Source of the DNA: Bartonella sp. M0283
Lineage (GTDB): Bacteria; Pseudomonadota; Alphaproteobacteria; Rhizobiales; Rhizobiaceae
Length of the DNA: 64,000 nucleotides
Direction of reading: 5' to 3'
NCBI RefSeq assembly: GCF_016100455.1
Contig: NZ_JACFSK010000001.1
Coordinates: forward strand, 2,461,771-2,525,770
Below are positions 18,601-27,362 of the stretch, one piece after another. The translations under genes and the position numbers were made by a program. The first letter of the stretch is position 1. Every line of letters starts with the position of its first letter. Below the pieces are notes generated by a model. It made no database searches. It was not told the origin of the DNA and was given only the letters and a program-made list of their open reading frames with translations.

Positions 18601-19953
18601 ATGGCGTTTAAATATTTCGGTACCGATGGAATAAGAGGAAAAGCCAATACATTTCCGATGACCGCAGAAGTGGCTATGAAAGTCGGTATGGCGGTGGGGA
18701 TTCTTTTTCGCAGCCAAGGTCGGCCGGGGCGCGTTGTTATCGGTAAAGATACACGCCTGTCAGGTTATATGCTGGAAAACGCAATGGTTGCAGGCTTTAC
18801 GGCAAGTGGCATGGAAGTGTTTCTTTTAGGGCCAATTCCCACACCTGCCGTCGCAATGCTCTGCCGTTCGTTGCGTGCCGATGTCGGCGTTATGATTTCG
18901 GCTTCACACAATCCTTTTTTCGATAATGGTATAAAATTATTCGGTCCCGATGGTTTCAAGCTTTCCGACGAAATCGAGTTAAAGATCGAGAAACTTATTG
19001 AAACCGATATGACCAACCAGCTTGCCGGCCAATCGCAAATCGGTCGGGCAAAACGCGTTGAAGGTGATATTTATCGTTATATCGAATTTGCCAAACGCAC
19101 ATTGCCGCGCGATGTCCGGCTCGACGGTATGCGGATTGTTGTCGATTGTGCAAATGGTGCAGCCTATAAAGCCGCGCCACTGGCACTGTGGGAACTTGGT
19201 GCGGAAGTTGTGACACTAAGCGACAAGCCGACAGGCACAAATATCAATGAAGAATGCGGTTCGACCCACCCGATTGCCTTGATGCGGAAGGTTCATGAAG
19301 TCAGGGCGGATGCGGGAATTGCACTTGATGGCGATGGTGACCGCGTGGTGATGGTTGATGAAACCGGTGCCATTATAGACGGAGACCAGTTAATGGCCGT
19401 TGTTGCCGAACGTTGGCTGGAAAATGGTCTTTTAAGGGGGGGCGGTATTGTTGCGACAGTCATGTCCAATCTCGGGCTTGAACGGTTTCTCGCCCAAAAA
19501 GGACTGACCATGGCAAGAACCAAAGTTGGTGACCGGTATGTTGTCGAATATATGCGCCAGCATGGTTTCAATGTCGGTGGTGAACAATCGGGTCACATTG
19601 TGCTATCCGATTACGGGACGACCGGTGATGGTCTGGTGACATCGCTGCAAATATTGGGTTGTGCAAAAGAATCACAAAAACCGATGAGCGAATTGTGTCA
19701 TCGCTTCGAGCCGGTACCGCAAGTCTTGAAGAACGTTCGCTTTTCCGAAGGCAAACCGCTTGAAGACGCTCACGTTAAAGATGTTATCAAAAACGCTGAA
19801 AAACGTCTGGGGAAAAACGGTCGACTGGTTATACGTCCGTCGGGAACCGAACCACTTATCCGCGTTATGGCGGAAGGGGATGATGAACGTTTGATCGGAA
19901 ATGTGGTTGACGAGATCGTCGATGCACTTAAAAAAGTAAGAGACGCTGTTTGA
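18601..19953 (+). CDS. glmM: Phosphoglucosamine mutase
   Basis: Interconverts glucosamine-6-phosphate and glucosamine-1-phosphate on the way to UDP-GlcNAc for peptidoglycan and LPS. The 450-residue protein has the catalytic phosphoserine loop MISASHNPF (Ser102), the metal loop DGDGDR, the sugar-binding GGEQSGHI and the phosphate-binding [12 protein letters not shown]. The ATG at 18601, preceded by GGAAAAT, gives the family N-terminus [13 protein letters not shown]. The ftsH-glmM linkage is common in bacteria. Confidence 0.96.
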   Translation: MAFKYFGTDGIRGKANTFPMTAEVAMKVGMAVGILFRSQGRPGRVVIGKDTRLSGYMLENAMVAGFTASGMEVFLLGPIPTPAVAMLCRSLRADVGVMISASHNPFFDNGIKLFGPDGFKLSDEIELKIEKLIETDMTNQLAGQSQIGRAKRVEGDIYRYIEFAKRTLPRDVRLDGMRIVVDCANGAAYKAAPLALWELGAEVVTLSDKPTGTNINEECGSTHPIALMRKVHEVRADAGIALDGDGDRVVMVDETGAIIDGDQLMAVVAERWLENGLLRGGGIVATVMSNLGLERFLAQKGLTMARTKVGDRYVVEYMRQHGFNVGGEQSGHIVLSDYGTTGDGLVTSLQILGCAKESQKPMSELCHRFEPVPQVLKNVRFSEGKPLEDAHVKDVIKNAEKRLGKNGRLVIRPSGTEPLIRVMAEGDDERLIGNVVDEIVDALKKVRDAV

Positions 19954-19996
19954 CCGGAAATTTTTGCTTTCCCATATTAAATTTATGAGTTTTTTT

Positions 19997-20026
19997 AAAA
20001 GCAGTCTTTGTCGGACTGCTTTTTTT
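19997..20026 (+). terminator. Rho-independent terminator of glmM
   Basis: AAAAGCAGTC and GACTGCTTTT arms with a 7-nt loop and a T-tract, 45 nt beyond the glmM stop. Confidence 0.88.
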
Positions 20027-20085
20027 ATGCCTGTTCCGGTTTTGAATAGCTTTTTGGTTATGGAAAATAGATAGTTAAAATTTAT

Positions 20086-20104
20086 GGTTAAGAACGTCTT
20101 AACC
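20086..20104 (+). promoter_or_regulatory. Full-consensus CtrA-type site upstream of an outer-membrane protein gene
   Basis: GGTTAA-GAACGTC-TTAACC: TTAA, exactly seven bases, TTAAC, the CtrA consensus, within a 19-bp imperfect palindrome. It lies about 65 bp before the beta-barrel gene at 20167. CtrA is the master cell-cycle response regulator of Alphaproteobacteria. The match is exact, but binding is inferred. Confidence 0.6.
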
Positions 20105-20166
20105 AATCATGTTTAAAAAGCTTCTTAAGATGAGAGAGGCTTCAATGCCTTGTTTAGAGGCTTTAC

Positions 20167-20898
20167 ATGAAATTTTGCGTTGCACTTATTGGAGGGGCGA
20201 TATCGGTTCTTGGTTCAATCCCTGCATTCGCCGGGGATATTGATCTGGACAAGGTGCCGGAAGTTGCTATTGCGTCCGAAACAGTTCCTTTTTATCTGAA
20301 AGGCTATGTTGGGGTCAGTATGGCAGATGCTGATCACCTCGATAAATTTCCGACTTTTGGTGTGGATAGCGATTATCACTGGAAAAATAAAAGTGACATG
20401 GACGACGCATTCCTTGGCGGAGTGGGGTTAGGCTATCGTATGAATGATATTGTCCGTCTTGATGGAACAATCGAATATCATGCAAAAAATAAAATGAGCG
20501 CACGTGATCAAAGTTTTTCAAACATACGGAAATATGAAGGCAATGTCTCGTCAATTGTTCTGATGGCCAATGTTTATGCGGACCTTTTTACCTATCACAA
20601 TGCCACGCCCTATATCGGGGCAGGAATTGGCACGAGTGCCAATCGCATGAACGATTTTGAAGTTGATGCCGGCAGTGATCATTACGAGACCTCATCAAAA
20701 ACGAACTGGGATATTGCTTGGGCCATTCATGCAGGCGTTGGAATCAAACTGTCACGTAATGTTGTTCTTGATATCGGATATAGTTACAGTGATCTGGGAG
20801 ACGCAAAAACCGGTGATTTTTCAAAAGACGCCCCCCTCAAGCTTGATCATTTGACATCGCACGATGTCAAAATAGGAATAAGATACGCGTTTAAATAG
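20167..20898 (+). CDS. Outer-membrane beta-barrel protein (Omp25/31-like fold)
   Basis: A 243-residue protein with a signal peptide (MKFCVALIGGAISVLGSIPAF, cleavage after AFA) and amphipathic beta strands alternating with turns (FYLKGYVGVSMADAD, FLGGVGLGYRMNDIVRLDGT, TPYIGAGIGTSAN, VVLDIGYSYSDLGDA), ending in aromatic-rich IGIRYAFK, the usual OMP C-terminal signature. It resembles the small eight-stranded Omp25/31/OmpA-like barrels of Brucella and Bartonella. The gene stands alone between two terminators behind a CtrA-type site; AGAGG precedes the ATG. Exact function unknown. Confidence 0.82.
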   Translation: MKFCVALIGGAISVLGSIPAFAGDIDLDKVPEVAIASETVPFYLKGYVGVSMADADHLDKFPTFGVDSDYHWKNKSDMDDAFLGGVGLGYRMNDIVRLDGTIEYHAKNKMSARDQSFSNIRKYEGNVSSIVLMANVYADLFTYHNATPYIGAGIGTSANRMNDFEVDAGSDHYETSSKTNWDIAWAIHAGVGIKLSRNVVLDIGYSYSDLGDAKTGDFSKDAPLKLDHLTSHDVKIGIRYAFK

Positions 20899-20920
20899 AA
20901 TTTGCTAAAAATAATGAAAT

Positions 20921-20952
20921 AAAAAACCGGCTGTTTTGCAACCGGTTTTTTT
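20921..20952 (+). terminator. Bidirectional terminator between convergent genes
   Basis: AAAACCGG and CCGGTTTT arms flanked by A and T runs lie between the outer-membrane protein gene (+) and the holin-like gene (-), 20-25 nt from each stop. Confidence 0.8.
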
Positions 20953-20976
20953 AATGAGATCATTCCTTCATGCCCC

Positions 20977-21414
20977 TCAGGACTTGGAGTTCTTGTCTTT
21001 GTTCCAGAACATCAAAGCCGCAAGTCCGATGAGAGGAACCGCGAGCGCAAGCGTTTTTTTATTTTTCAAAATGGCCGGAACAGCGGCAACCAGAGAAGCA
21101 GCGACCAGATTGAAACGTTCATCGTCCATCTGTTGCTGATAGATTTTACGTCTCTTTGCCGAAATGATGCGGCCGATAAAAAGAACCACCAGCGCGACAA
21201 CAAGCCAAAAGGCAAAAATAATTGTTGCCGATAAGATGGGCGAGACAATCCAGCTCAGCGCAATAAATGCTATAACGCATAAGAATATCACTGCGAAAAA
21301 CAGCGATAAACCAATCAGAAAATAACAAATTGCCTGATTGCGCGTTGATTTGACTGCCGTCTTTACGCTGCCATTTGCCAAACCGCTCATGAGCGGCGCG
21401 ATAAGCCGCCACAT
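20977..21414 (-). CDS. Holin-like / YqjE-type small integral membrane protein
   Basis: A 145-residue membrane protein with hydrophobic segments at about 29-57, 60-83 and 121-136 and a positively charged region between (AKRRKIYQQQ). Proteins of this kind are usually labelled phage holin family or YqjE-like and occur beside YqjD/ElaB-type proteins, as here: the DUF883 gene ends three bases upstream. No phage genes are nearby, so a phage origin is unlikely. The start is uncertain; an in-frame ATG eight codons later is an alternative. Confidence 0.7.
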   Translation of the reverse strand: MWRLIAPLMSGLANGSVKTAVKSTRNQAICYFLIGLSLFFAVIFLCVIAFIALSWIVSPILSATIIFAFWLVVALVVLFIGRIISAKRRKIYQQQMDDERFNLVAASLVAAVPAILKNKKTLALAVPLIGLAALMFWNKDKNSKS

Positions 21415-21417
21415 ATC

Positions 21418-21729
21418 TTAACGCCGCATCAACAGGGCAAGAACAAAGCCGACACCTGCTGCCGCAACCAGGCTTGCAACCGGCTTCTCGCGAATGCAAT
21501 TGCATAACTGGCTTTGCACATCATCAATTTTTTCTTTTGCCTGGGAAATGGCCTCTTCACCATTTTCTTTGGCAGAAGCATAAAGTTTTTCTGCTTTGCC
21601 TTTTGCAGCCGTCAGTTTTTCGGAACCCAAATCATTGAGTGTCGAATGGATATTGGACACTTCTTTCTTCAACTGTTCGAATTGTTCCTGAAGATTTTTT
21701 TCGGTTGGCGTTGCATTTTCTTTTGGCAT
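21418..21729 (-). CDS. DUF883 (YqjD/ElaB-family) membrane-anchored protein
   Basis: A 103-residue protein: a long amphipathic, charged helix (about 10-80, EQFEQLKKEVSNIHSTL) followed by REKPVASLVAAAGVGFVLALLMRR, a C-terminal membrane anchor with the signature of the YqjD/ElaB/DUF883 family. In E. coli such tail-anchored proteins associate with ribosomes in stationary phase. GGAGAG precedes the ATG. Forms a two-gene unit with the holin-like gene. Confidence 0.85.
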   Translation of the reverse strand: MPKENATPTEKNLQEQFEQLKKEVSNIHSTLNDLGSEKLTAAKGKAEKLYASAKENGEEAISQAKEKIDDVQSQLCNCIREKPVASLVAAAGVGFVLALLMRR

Positions 21730-21908
21730 AACGGTCTCTCCTGCTTTTACGAATGAATGATCGTACGAATAATTTTCGTCGATGTACTTTAATTACATAG
21801 TCATTGCGTTCAGTTTTTCCACTTTTTTCTAAAAACTCTTTTAGTAATAAACTATAATCAAAAATCCGAAGCAACAAAACGAACTATGGTTTTTCGGGAG
21901 GAGAACGA

Positions 21909-23189
21909 TTGATAAATTCCACAGATCGCAATTTTTTAAAAGAACTCTTTGATTGTGCGGTTATGGCAGCCAATCCGGAACATTTGATGGAACAATTTTT
22001 GCCGAAAAAGCCGAAGGGCAGGACAATTGTTGTCGGAGCTGGAAAAGGCTCGGCCCAAATGGCTTTGGCATTTGAAAAACTATGGGCCAAGGCCGGTTAT
22101 GGCAAGCTCGAAGGTGTAGTCGTTACCTGCTACGGTTGTCGTGTGGAGCTTCGTTCGATTGAAGTTCTGGAAGCTTCCCACCCTTTGCCGGATGAAAACG
22201 GGCTGAAGGCTGCAAAAAAGCTTGTCAAACTTGTTCAAGGATTATCTCCCGACGATCTTGTCATTGCTCTTATCTGTGGTGGCGGCTCGGCCTTGTTACC
22301 TTTGCCGCTTGAGCCTTTGACACTTAAAGACGAAATCGCAATCAATGAGGCATTGTTAAAAAGTGGCGCTCCCATCGGGGCAATGAACACGATCAGAAAG
22401 CATTTGTCACAAATTAAAGGGGGAAGACTTGCCTATTATGCAGCTCCCGCCCGCGTCGTCAGTTTTATTGTGTCGGATATTCCCGGAGACATTGCCTCTC
22501 AAGTTGCTTCCGGCCCAACCGTTGCGGATTGGTCAACGCGTGAAGATGCTCTGAAACTCGTCAAACAATATCATATTGATTTGCCTCCAAAAGCGGTCAG
22601 CCTATTGAACAGTCCAGCGGCTGATGCCCCTAAACCGGATAATCCCGCTTTTGACAAAAACGCTGCCTATATTGTTGCATCGGCGGCGACATCGCTGGAA
22701 GCCGCCTCTGTTCATGCACGTAAAGCAGGATGGAACGCTGTCATCCTTTCGGATTCAATTGAGGGCGAAGCCAGAGATATCGCCTTGATGCATGCTGCTA
22801 TTGCTCGCGAAATTGCTTTGAAAAACCGCCCCTTTGAAAAGCCTGTCGTCATGCTTTCGGGCGGCGAAACAAGTGTGACGATTAGAGGAGAACACGGAAA
22901 AGGCGGAAGAAACAGCGAATTTCTGCTGTCATTTTCAATAGCCATCGAGGGGGAGAGCTCTATTACTGCACTTGCGGCGGATACGGATGGTCGCGACGGT
23001 AGCGAAGATAATGCCGGTGCATTTTGTGACGGAAATAGTTGTTCGCGTCTCAAACAGCAGGGCCTCGACCCCGCGACTTTTCTTGTCCGCCACGATGCAT
23101 GGACTGCATTCGATATGCTTGATGACCTGCTCGTAACCGGCCCGACGGGAACCAATGTCAATGATTTCCGCGCTATCCTTATCCGTTAA
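21909..23189 (+). CDS. Glycerate 2-kinase (MOFRL / GckA-TtuD family)
   Basis: A 426-residue cytoplasmic enzyme of the DUF4147-MOFRL family, ATP-dependent 2-phosphorylation of D-glycerate; older annotations call members hydroxypyruvate reductase TtuD. The N-terminal domain has VVGAGKGSAQMA and LICGGGSALLPLP, the C-terminal MOFRL domain has LSGGETSVTIRG, GGRNSEFLLS and AADTDGRDGSEDNAGAF. Runs alone; the next gene is exbB. Feeds glycerate from serine or glyoxylate metabolism into lower glycolysis. Start ATG follows GGGAGGAGAACG. Confidence 0.9.
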   Translation: MINSTDRNFLKELFDCAVMAANPEHLMEQFLPKKPKGRTIVVGAGKGSAQMALAFEKLWAKAGYGKLEGVVVTCYGCRVELRSIEVLEASHPLPDENGLKAAKKLVKLVQGLSPDDLVIALICGGGSALLPLPLEPLTLKDEIAINEALLKSGAPIGAMNTIRKHLSQIKGGRLAYYAAPARVVSFIVSDIPGDIASQVASGPTVADWSTREDALKLVKQYHIDLPPKAVSLLNSPAADAPKPDNPAFDKNAAYIVASAATSLEAASVHARKAGWNAVILSDSIEGEARDIALMHAAIAREIALKNRPFEKPVVMLSGGETSVTIRGEHGKGGRNSEFLLSFSIAIEGESSITALAADTDGRDGSEDNAGAFCDGNSCSRLKQQGLDPATFLVRHDAWTAFDMLDDLLVTGPTGTNVNDFRAILIR

Positions 23190-23250
23190 AACAGCGTTGG
23201 CGGTAGAATTTCTTTACGCCCGGAAAATAAGTTCGATATTTGTTTAAACA

Positions 23251-23265
23251 TGACTTGATTTATCA
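23251..23265 (+). promoter_or_regulatory. Candidate RirA (iron-responsive operator) box upstream of exbB
   Basis: TGA, nine bases, TCA, the IRO consensus for the rhizobial iron regulator RirA, 53 bp before the exbB start codon, with a nested TGATTTATCA palindrome. exbB-exbD energise iron uptake, so iron regulation is expected. The motif is short and can arise by chance. Confidence 0.4.
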
Positions 23266-23318
23266 TATTAAATTTTGTTAATTAATCGCCATCGAATTGA
23301 AGTTCAGGAACGAGAGCG

Positions 23319-24362
23319 ATGACGAGATATTTTACAAGGCTTGTAGTTGCTACAGCATTTCTATGCTTGGCTGGCGGCTATGCATCGGCACAGACCGAGA
23401 CACCGCAACCGACCGGAAGTCAGGTGTTGCAAGCTGGCGAGAAAGCCTTACAAACCGGCGAAAATGCTGTTCAGGCTGGTGAAAACGCTGTTCAGGCTGG
23501 TGAAAACGCTGTTCAGGCTGGTGAAAATACTTTGAAAGCAGGCAAACAGGCTTTGGAATCGGCTGCCTCGGAGACTGCAAACACAGCCAAAGCTGCTGCC
23601 GACACGGCTAATCAGGCTGGTGACCATTTTATGGCCTCTATCCCGCATGATTTATCGCCAATAGGAATGTTCCTGAACGCGGACTGGGTGGTCAAAGTTG
23701 TTATGGTCGGCCTTGCGCTTGCATCGGTTTTGACATGGGTTATCTTTATTGTGAAGCTCACGGAAGTTTCTATTGTAAAACGTCGTGCGAAAGCAACGCT
23801 GCTCGAAGTTTACCGTGCCCAGAATCTTTCCGAACTTGCTTTGACTGTTAAAAAACAAAAGGGTGTTTGTCCTGTTCTGGTTCAGGCGGCACAAGATGAA
23901 GTACAAGCTTCCATTGCAGCGGTCGATAGTGTCGGCACAGAAGGCTTGAAAGAAAGATTGAGCTCTGTCCTTTCACGCCTTATTTCTGCTTCCGGTCGTC
24001 ATGTGGCGTTCGGAACAGGTATTCTGGCAACAATTGGTGCCATTGGTCCGTTTGTCGGGCTTTTTGGAACTGTATGGGGCATTATGAACTCGTTCATCGG
24101 CATTTCTCAAGCGCAAACAACCAATCTTGCCGTTGTTGCTCCGGGTATTGCCGAAGCGCTTCTTGCAACAGCTATCGGACTTGTTGCAGCCGTACCGGCC
24201 GTCATTATCTATAACGTCTTTGCCCGTCTGATTACCGGCTATCGTCAACAACTCATCGATGTCTCTGCCGGAATCGAACGTCTTGTCAGTCGTGATCTCG
24301 ATTTTCGTAAAGTCAAGGTCGAAGCAGCAAAGCGGCCTAATTTGTCGATCGCAGCGGAGTAG
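23319..24362 (+). CDS. exbB: Biopolymer transport protein ExbB with repeat-bearing N-terminal extension
   Basis: A 347-residue ExbB/TolQ-family motor subunit. A signal peptide (MTRYFTRLVVATAFLCLAGG, cleavage after YASA) is followed by a periplasmic extension (about 25-105) containing degenerate QAGENAV heptads, then TM1 (about 123-145), a cytoplasmic loop and TM2/TM3 with GAIGPFVGLFGTVWGIMNS and APGIAEALLATAIGL. Together with ExbD it transmits proton motive force to TonB for iron-siderophore or haem receptors. No tonB follows. The long exported N-terminus is typical of alphaproteobacterial ExbB; the DNA-level tandem repeat is unusual. Confidence 0.92.
   Translation: MTRYFTRLVVATAFLCLAGGYASAQTETPQPTGSQVLQAGEKALQTGENAVQAGENAVQAGENAVQAGENTLKAGKQALESAASETANTAKAAADTANQAGDHFMASIPHDLSPIGMFLNADWVVKVVMVGLALASVLTWVIFIVKLTEVSIVKRRAKATLLEVYRAQNLSELALTVKKQKGVCPVLVQAAQDEVQASIAAVDSVGTEGLKERLSSVLSRLISASGRHVAFGTGILATIGAIGPFVGLFGTVWGIMNSFIGISQAQTTNLAVVAPGIAEALLATAIGLVAAVPAVIIYNVFARLITGYRQQLIDVSAGIERLVSRDLDFRKVKVEAAKRPNLSIAAE
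23460..23522 (+). repeat. 21-bp tandem repeat, three units, inside exbB
   Basis: Three in-frame copies of a 21-bp unit (GAAAACGCTGTTCAGGCTGG plus T; the first copy differs by one base), encoding ENAVQAG three times. Degenerate heptads extend on both sides (roughly 23430-23545). Confidence 0.95.
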
Positions 24363-24368
24363 GACAGA

Positions 24369-24800
24369 ATGGCTACCAAGCTTGCAGATCTTGACAATGA
24401 AGAACTTGATGTCAGCCATGAAATCAATGTAACACCGTTCATTGATGTTATTCTGGTTTTGCTCATCATTTTTATGGTTGCCGCACCTTTGGCAACGACC
24501 GATATTCCGGTGCAACTGCCGACATCTTCAACACCCGCGCAACCAAAGCCCGATAAACCTGTCTATGTAACATTACAGCAGGATAAATCACTTTATGTGG
24601 GAGAAGAGAAAGCGTCACTGGAAGATCTCAAGACAACTCTTGATCGGCTCACGTCAAACAATCATGAAGAAAAAATCTTTATTCGTGGTGATGCAAGCGT
24701 GGAATATAGCGGAATTATTGCGCTACTTAATGAATTGCGCGCGGCAGGCTACACAAAAATAGGCCTTGTCGGTTTGGAAAAAGCTCCGGCTGCCAAATAA
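24369..24800 (+). CDS. exbD: Biopolymer transport protein ExbD
   Basis: A 143-residue bitopic membrane protein. The N-terminus DVSHEINVTPFIDVILVLLIIFMVA contains the motor Asp within the single TM helix; the periplasmic domain ends in LRAAGYTKIGLVGLE, diagnostic of ExbD/TolR. It starts six bases after exbB. Sequence is distinct from the TolR copy at 9405 (about the same fold, different tail), so two separate proton-driven motors are encoded in this window. Confidence 0.94.
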   Translation: MATKLADLDNEELDVSHEINVTPFIDVILVLLIIFMVAAPLATTDIPVQLPTSSTPAQPKPDKPVYVTLQQDKSLYVGEEKASLEDLKTTLDRLTSNNHEEKIFIRGDASVEYSGIIALLNELRAAGYTKIGLVGLEKAPAAK

Positions 24801-24822
24801 TGTCATTGCTGGCCAGATAGTG

Positions 24823-24868
24823 TGACTGCTTGATGTAATTAAAAAATGATTTGGTTTTTTAAGCAGTC
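24823..24868 (+). terminator. Long hairpin downstream of exbD
   Basis: GACTGCTT and AAGCAGTC arms with inner A6/T6 pairing. The T-run lies inside the stem and not after it, so its role as a terminator is uncertain. Confidence 0.35.
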
Positions 24869-25065
24869 AAAAAGCTTGGGCTCATTCGACAAGTGCGTCT
24901 CCATAAAATAGCATTCATCAAAATAGAAGAAAAACCACAGAGAAATAAAACGCCCCATAGACAGATTTTTTAAATACGTGGAGCGACTTTTAAGCAGAGT
25001 TGGTTGGACAAGTTCCCTTTTCCGGTTATAAAATTGACCGAGTTTAAAATGGAGTTCAATCAAAT

Positions 25066-25980
25066 ATGCCGCGTAATAAAAAATTCGAAGGGGATATGAC
25101 CGAAGTTGGTCATATGCGCACGCCTCCTTTCGTCCGGCTTCCCGATATCAATACGTTATTCGAGGAACGGAGCAAACGTTTTGAAGAACTTGCTCCCACA
25201 AGTCCGGTTAAAGACTATATAGATTTCTTGGTGGAATTTACCGGAGCCCAGCAATTTGTCTGTAACGAATTTGCTGCAAGCCATATTCCGACAGCCGATC
25301 AGGATCAGGCACAAAAATTTACAATGCCGCCGATCGACCGGCAAGCAATTATATCCGCCCCTGTTTTTGAAGAAATCGCCAATAGTTTTTTCAAAGTTCT
25401 CGGCAACAGAAAGCTGAAGAATTCAAGTCTCGTTGCCCTTGAGGATACGAGAGCCAACAAGGCAAAATGGCAAAACTGGGCTTCCGATATTATTGCGCAT
25501 AAATTGCCGCAGGAAAATCTGGCGCAGCATATCTATGTGACCGGTGCTTTGCAGATTGTGTTGACATTGGCTGCTGCAAAACTTGACCCCAAAAAATTGC
25601 AGCCTATCGAAGGCAATCTTTGCCCCTGTTGCGGTGGCACCCATTCGGCTTCGATGATTGTCGGTTGGCCATCTTCGGAAGGTATTCGGTTCTGTTCATG
25701 CCTTTATTGTGGGTCCCTGTGGCGTTATGTCCGCATCAAATGTACGTTTTGTGAAGAGACCAAGGGGATCAGTTTCCGCGAGATTGATGGGGGCCCGGGA
25801 ACCATTCTTGCCGAGACATGTGATACCTGCAAACGCTATTGCAAACAGATGAATCATCAAAAAGATAGCCATTTCGATGTATTTGCCGATGATATAGGCT
25901 CGCTGGCACTTGATCTTTTGATGAAAGAGGATGGTACATTCAAACGAGGTGCATTCAATCCATTTCTGGCGGGTTATTGA
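25066..25980 (+). CDS. fdhE: Formate dehydrogenase accessory protein FdhE
   Basis: A 304-residue cytoplasmic protein required for assembly of respiratory formate dehydrogenases. The C-terminal half carries paired CxxC rubredoxin-like iron motifs, as in E. coli FdhE: CPCCGG, CLYCGSLW, CTFCEE and CDTCKRYC. First gene of the selenium cluster: selA begins at the last base of its stop codon, and the substrate enzyme FdnGHI lies 6 kb downstream. ATGGAG lies upstream of the start codon. Length is normal. Confidence 0.93.
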   Translation: MPRNKKFEGDMTEVGHMRTPPFVRLPDINTLFEERSKRFEELAPTSPVKDYIDFLVEFTGAQQFVCNEFAASHIPTADQDQAQKFTMPPIDRQAIISAPVFEEIANSFFKVLGNRKLKNSSLVALEDTRANKAKWQNWASDIIAHKLPQENLAQHIYVTGALQIVLTLAAAKLDPKKLQPIEGNLCPCCGGTHSASMIVGWPSSEGIRFCSCLYCGSLWRYVRIKCTFCEETKGISFREIDGGPGTILAETCDTCKRYCKQMNHQKDSHFDVFADDIGSLALDLLMKEDGTFKRGAFNPFLAGY

Positions 25981-27362
25981 TGGTCGCAGATTTTTCTCTC
26001 CTACCTCCGGTCAACGCAATTCTTGCCGAACAAGCGGCACAAGAAGCGGCAGCCAAATTCGGTCATAGCGCAACGGTTGACGCTATCAGGGCAACACTTG
26101 CCGACGAGCGCATTCTCATCAAAGCCGGACGCACTCCGCGAACGAGTGCTGTACTGGCAATGATGGCACTTGAACGGTTGGAGGTGGACGCCCAATCGAC
26201 CATGCGTGCCGTGTTTAACCTGACTGGCACAGTTTTGCACACCAATTTCGGACGTGCGCAATTGCCGGAAGTTGCAATCGAGAATGCCGTTAATGCTATG
26301 CGCAATGCCGTTTCGCTGGAATATGACCTCGAAAGTGGCGAGCGGGGAGAGCGCGACGACCATTTGCGCGAATTGATTTGCGAGCTTACCGGTGCGGAAG
26401 ATGCAACCCTTGTCAACAATAATGCAGCAGCCGTTCTTCTGGTGTTGAATACGCTTGCGGGCAAACAAGGCGAAAGCATTATTTCGCGTGGCGAACTTAT
26501 CGAAATTGGCGGTGCATTCCGTATGCCCGATATCATGGAAAGTGCCGGTTGCAAACTGGTGGAAGTGGGAACAACCAATCGCACCCACCTTGCCGATTAT
26601 GAAAAAGCAATCAATGAAGAGACCGCGCTTTTGTTGAAAGTGCACACATCGAACTATCGTATCGAAGGATTTTCTTCAGCAGTTACGACAAAAGAACTCG
26701 CGGCATTGGCTACAACGCGCCATATACCTTTCATGGAAGATCTAGGTTCGGGAACGCTCGTCAATCTCGTTAGTTTCGGGCTTCCTTATGAACCCACGGT
26801 TCAGGATGTCATCAAAGCGGGAGCAGATATCGTCACTTTTTCCGGTGATAAATTATTGGGCGGTGTCCAAGCCGGTTTTATTATCGGTAAGCAGGAATTG
26901 ATTGCGCGGGTCAATAAAAACCCCATGAAACGTTCGTTGCGTGTCGATAAAGTACGTCTTGCAGCTCTTGAAGCGGTTTTGCGCGCCTATCGGAATGAAG
27001 AAAAGAGGAACGCAACAATTCCGACCTTGCGTTATCTGTCGCGCAGCCAAAGTGATATTGCCCATCAGGCAGCCGATTTATGCGCAAAAATAAGCGAATT
27101 TTTTCAACCGGCTTATCATGTTGAAATTTGCCCGTGTAATAGTCAGGTGGGCTCGGGTGCCATGCCGATGGAAACTTTGCCAAGCTACGGTATTTCGGTA
27201 AGTCCTGTTGACCCGACAAATTCTTTAACGGAACTGGCTTATCGTTTGCGCCAATTGCCAAAGCCCGTTATCGGGCGCATGCATGCCAACCGGCTGGTTT
27301 TTGATTTACGCTGTCTTGATGACACAAACGGTTTTGTTAACAATCTCGATAAACTATCATGA
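25980..27362 (+). CDS. selA: L-seryl-tRNA(Sec) selenium transferase
   Basis: PLP enzyme that converts seryl-tRNA(Sec) to selenocysteinyl-tRNA(Sec) with selenophosphate. The 460-residue protein has the SelA/fold-type I pattern: NLTGTVLHTNFGRAQLP near 80-95, NNNAAAVLL (about 147-155), EDLGSGTLV, and TFSGDKLLGGVQAG with the PLP lysine at 291 (E. coli Lys295). The ATG at 25980 overlaps the fdhE stop as TGATG; a TTG one codon earlier is less likely. The stop overlaps selB by four bases, so fdhE-selA-selB are translationally coupled. Confidence 0.96.
   Translation: MVADFSLLPPVNAILAEQAAQEAAAKFGHSATVDAIRATLADERILIKAGRTPRTSAVLAMMALERLEVDAQSTMRAVFNLTGTVLHTNFGRAQLPEVAIENAVNAMRNAVSLEYDLESGERGERDDHLRELICELTGAEDATLVNNNAAAVLLVLNTLAGKQGESIISRGELIEIGGAFRMPDIMESAGCKLVEVGTTNRTHLADYEKAINEETALLLKVHTSNYRIEGFSSAVTTKELAALATTRHIPFMEDLGSGTLVNLVSFGLPYEPTVQDVIKAGADIVTFSGDKLLGGVQAGFIIGKQELIARVNKNPMKRSLRVDKVRLAALEAVLRAYRNEEKRNATIPTLRYLSRSQSDIAHQAADLCAKISEFFQPAYHVEICPCNSQVGSGAMPMETLPSYGISVSPVDPTNSLTELAYRLRQLPKPVIGRMHANRLVFDLRCLDDTNGFVNNLDKLS

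Noticed and set aside
20977..21414. Phage holin indicating a prophage
   Set aside because: No other phage genes; the DUF883 partner places it with YqjD/YqjE-type housekeeping membrane proteins.
23460..23522. CRISPR-like repeat
   Set aside because: The repeat is in frame, encodes heptads of ExbB and lacks spacers.
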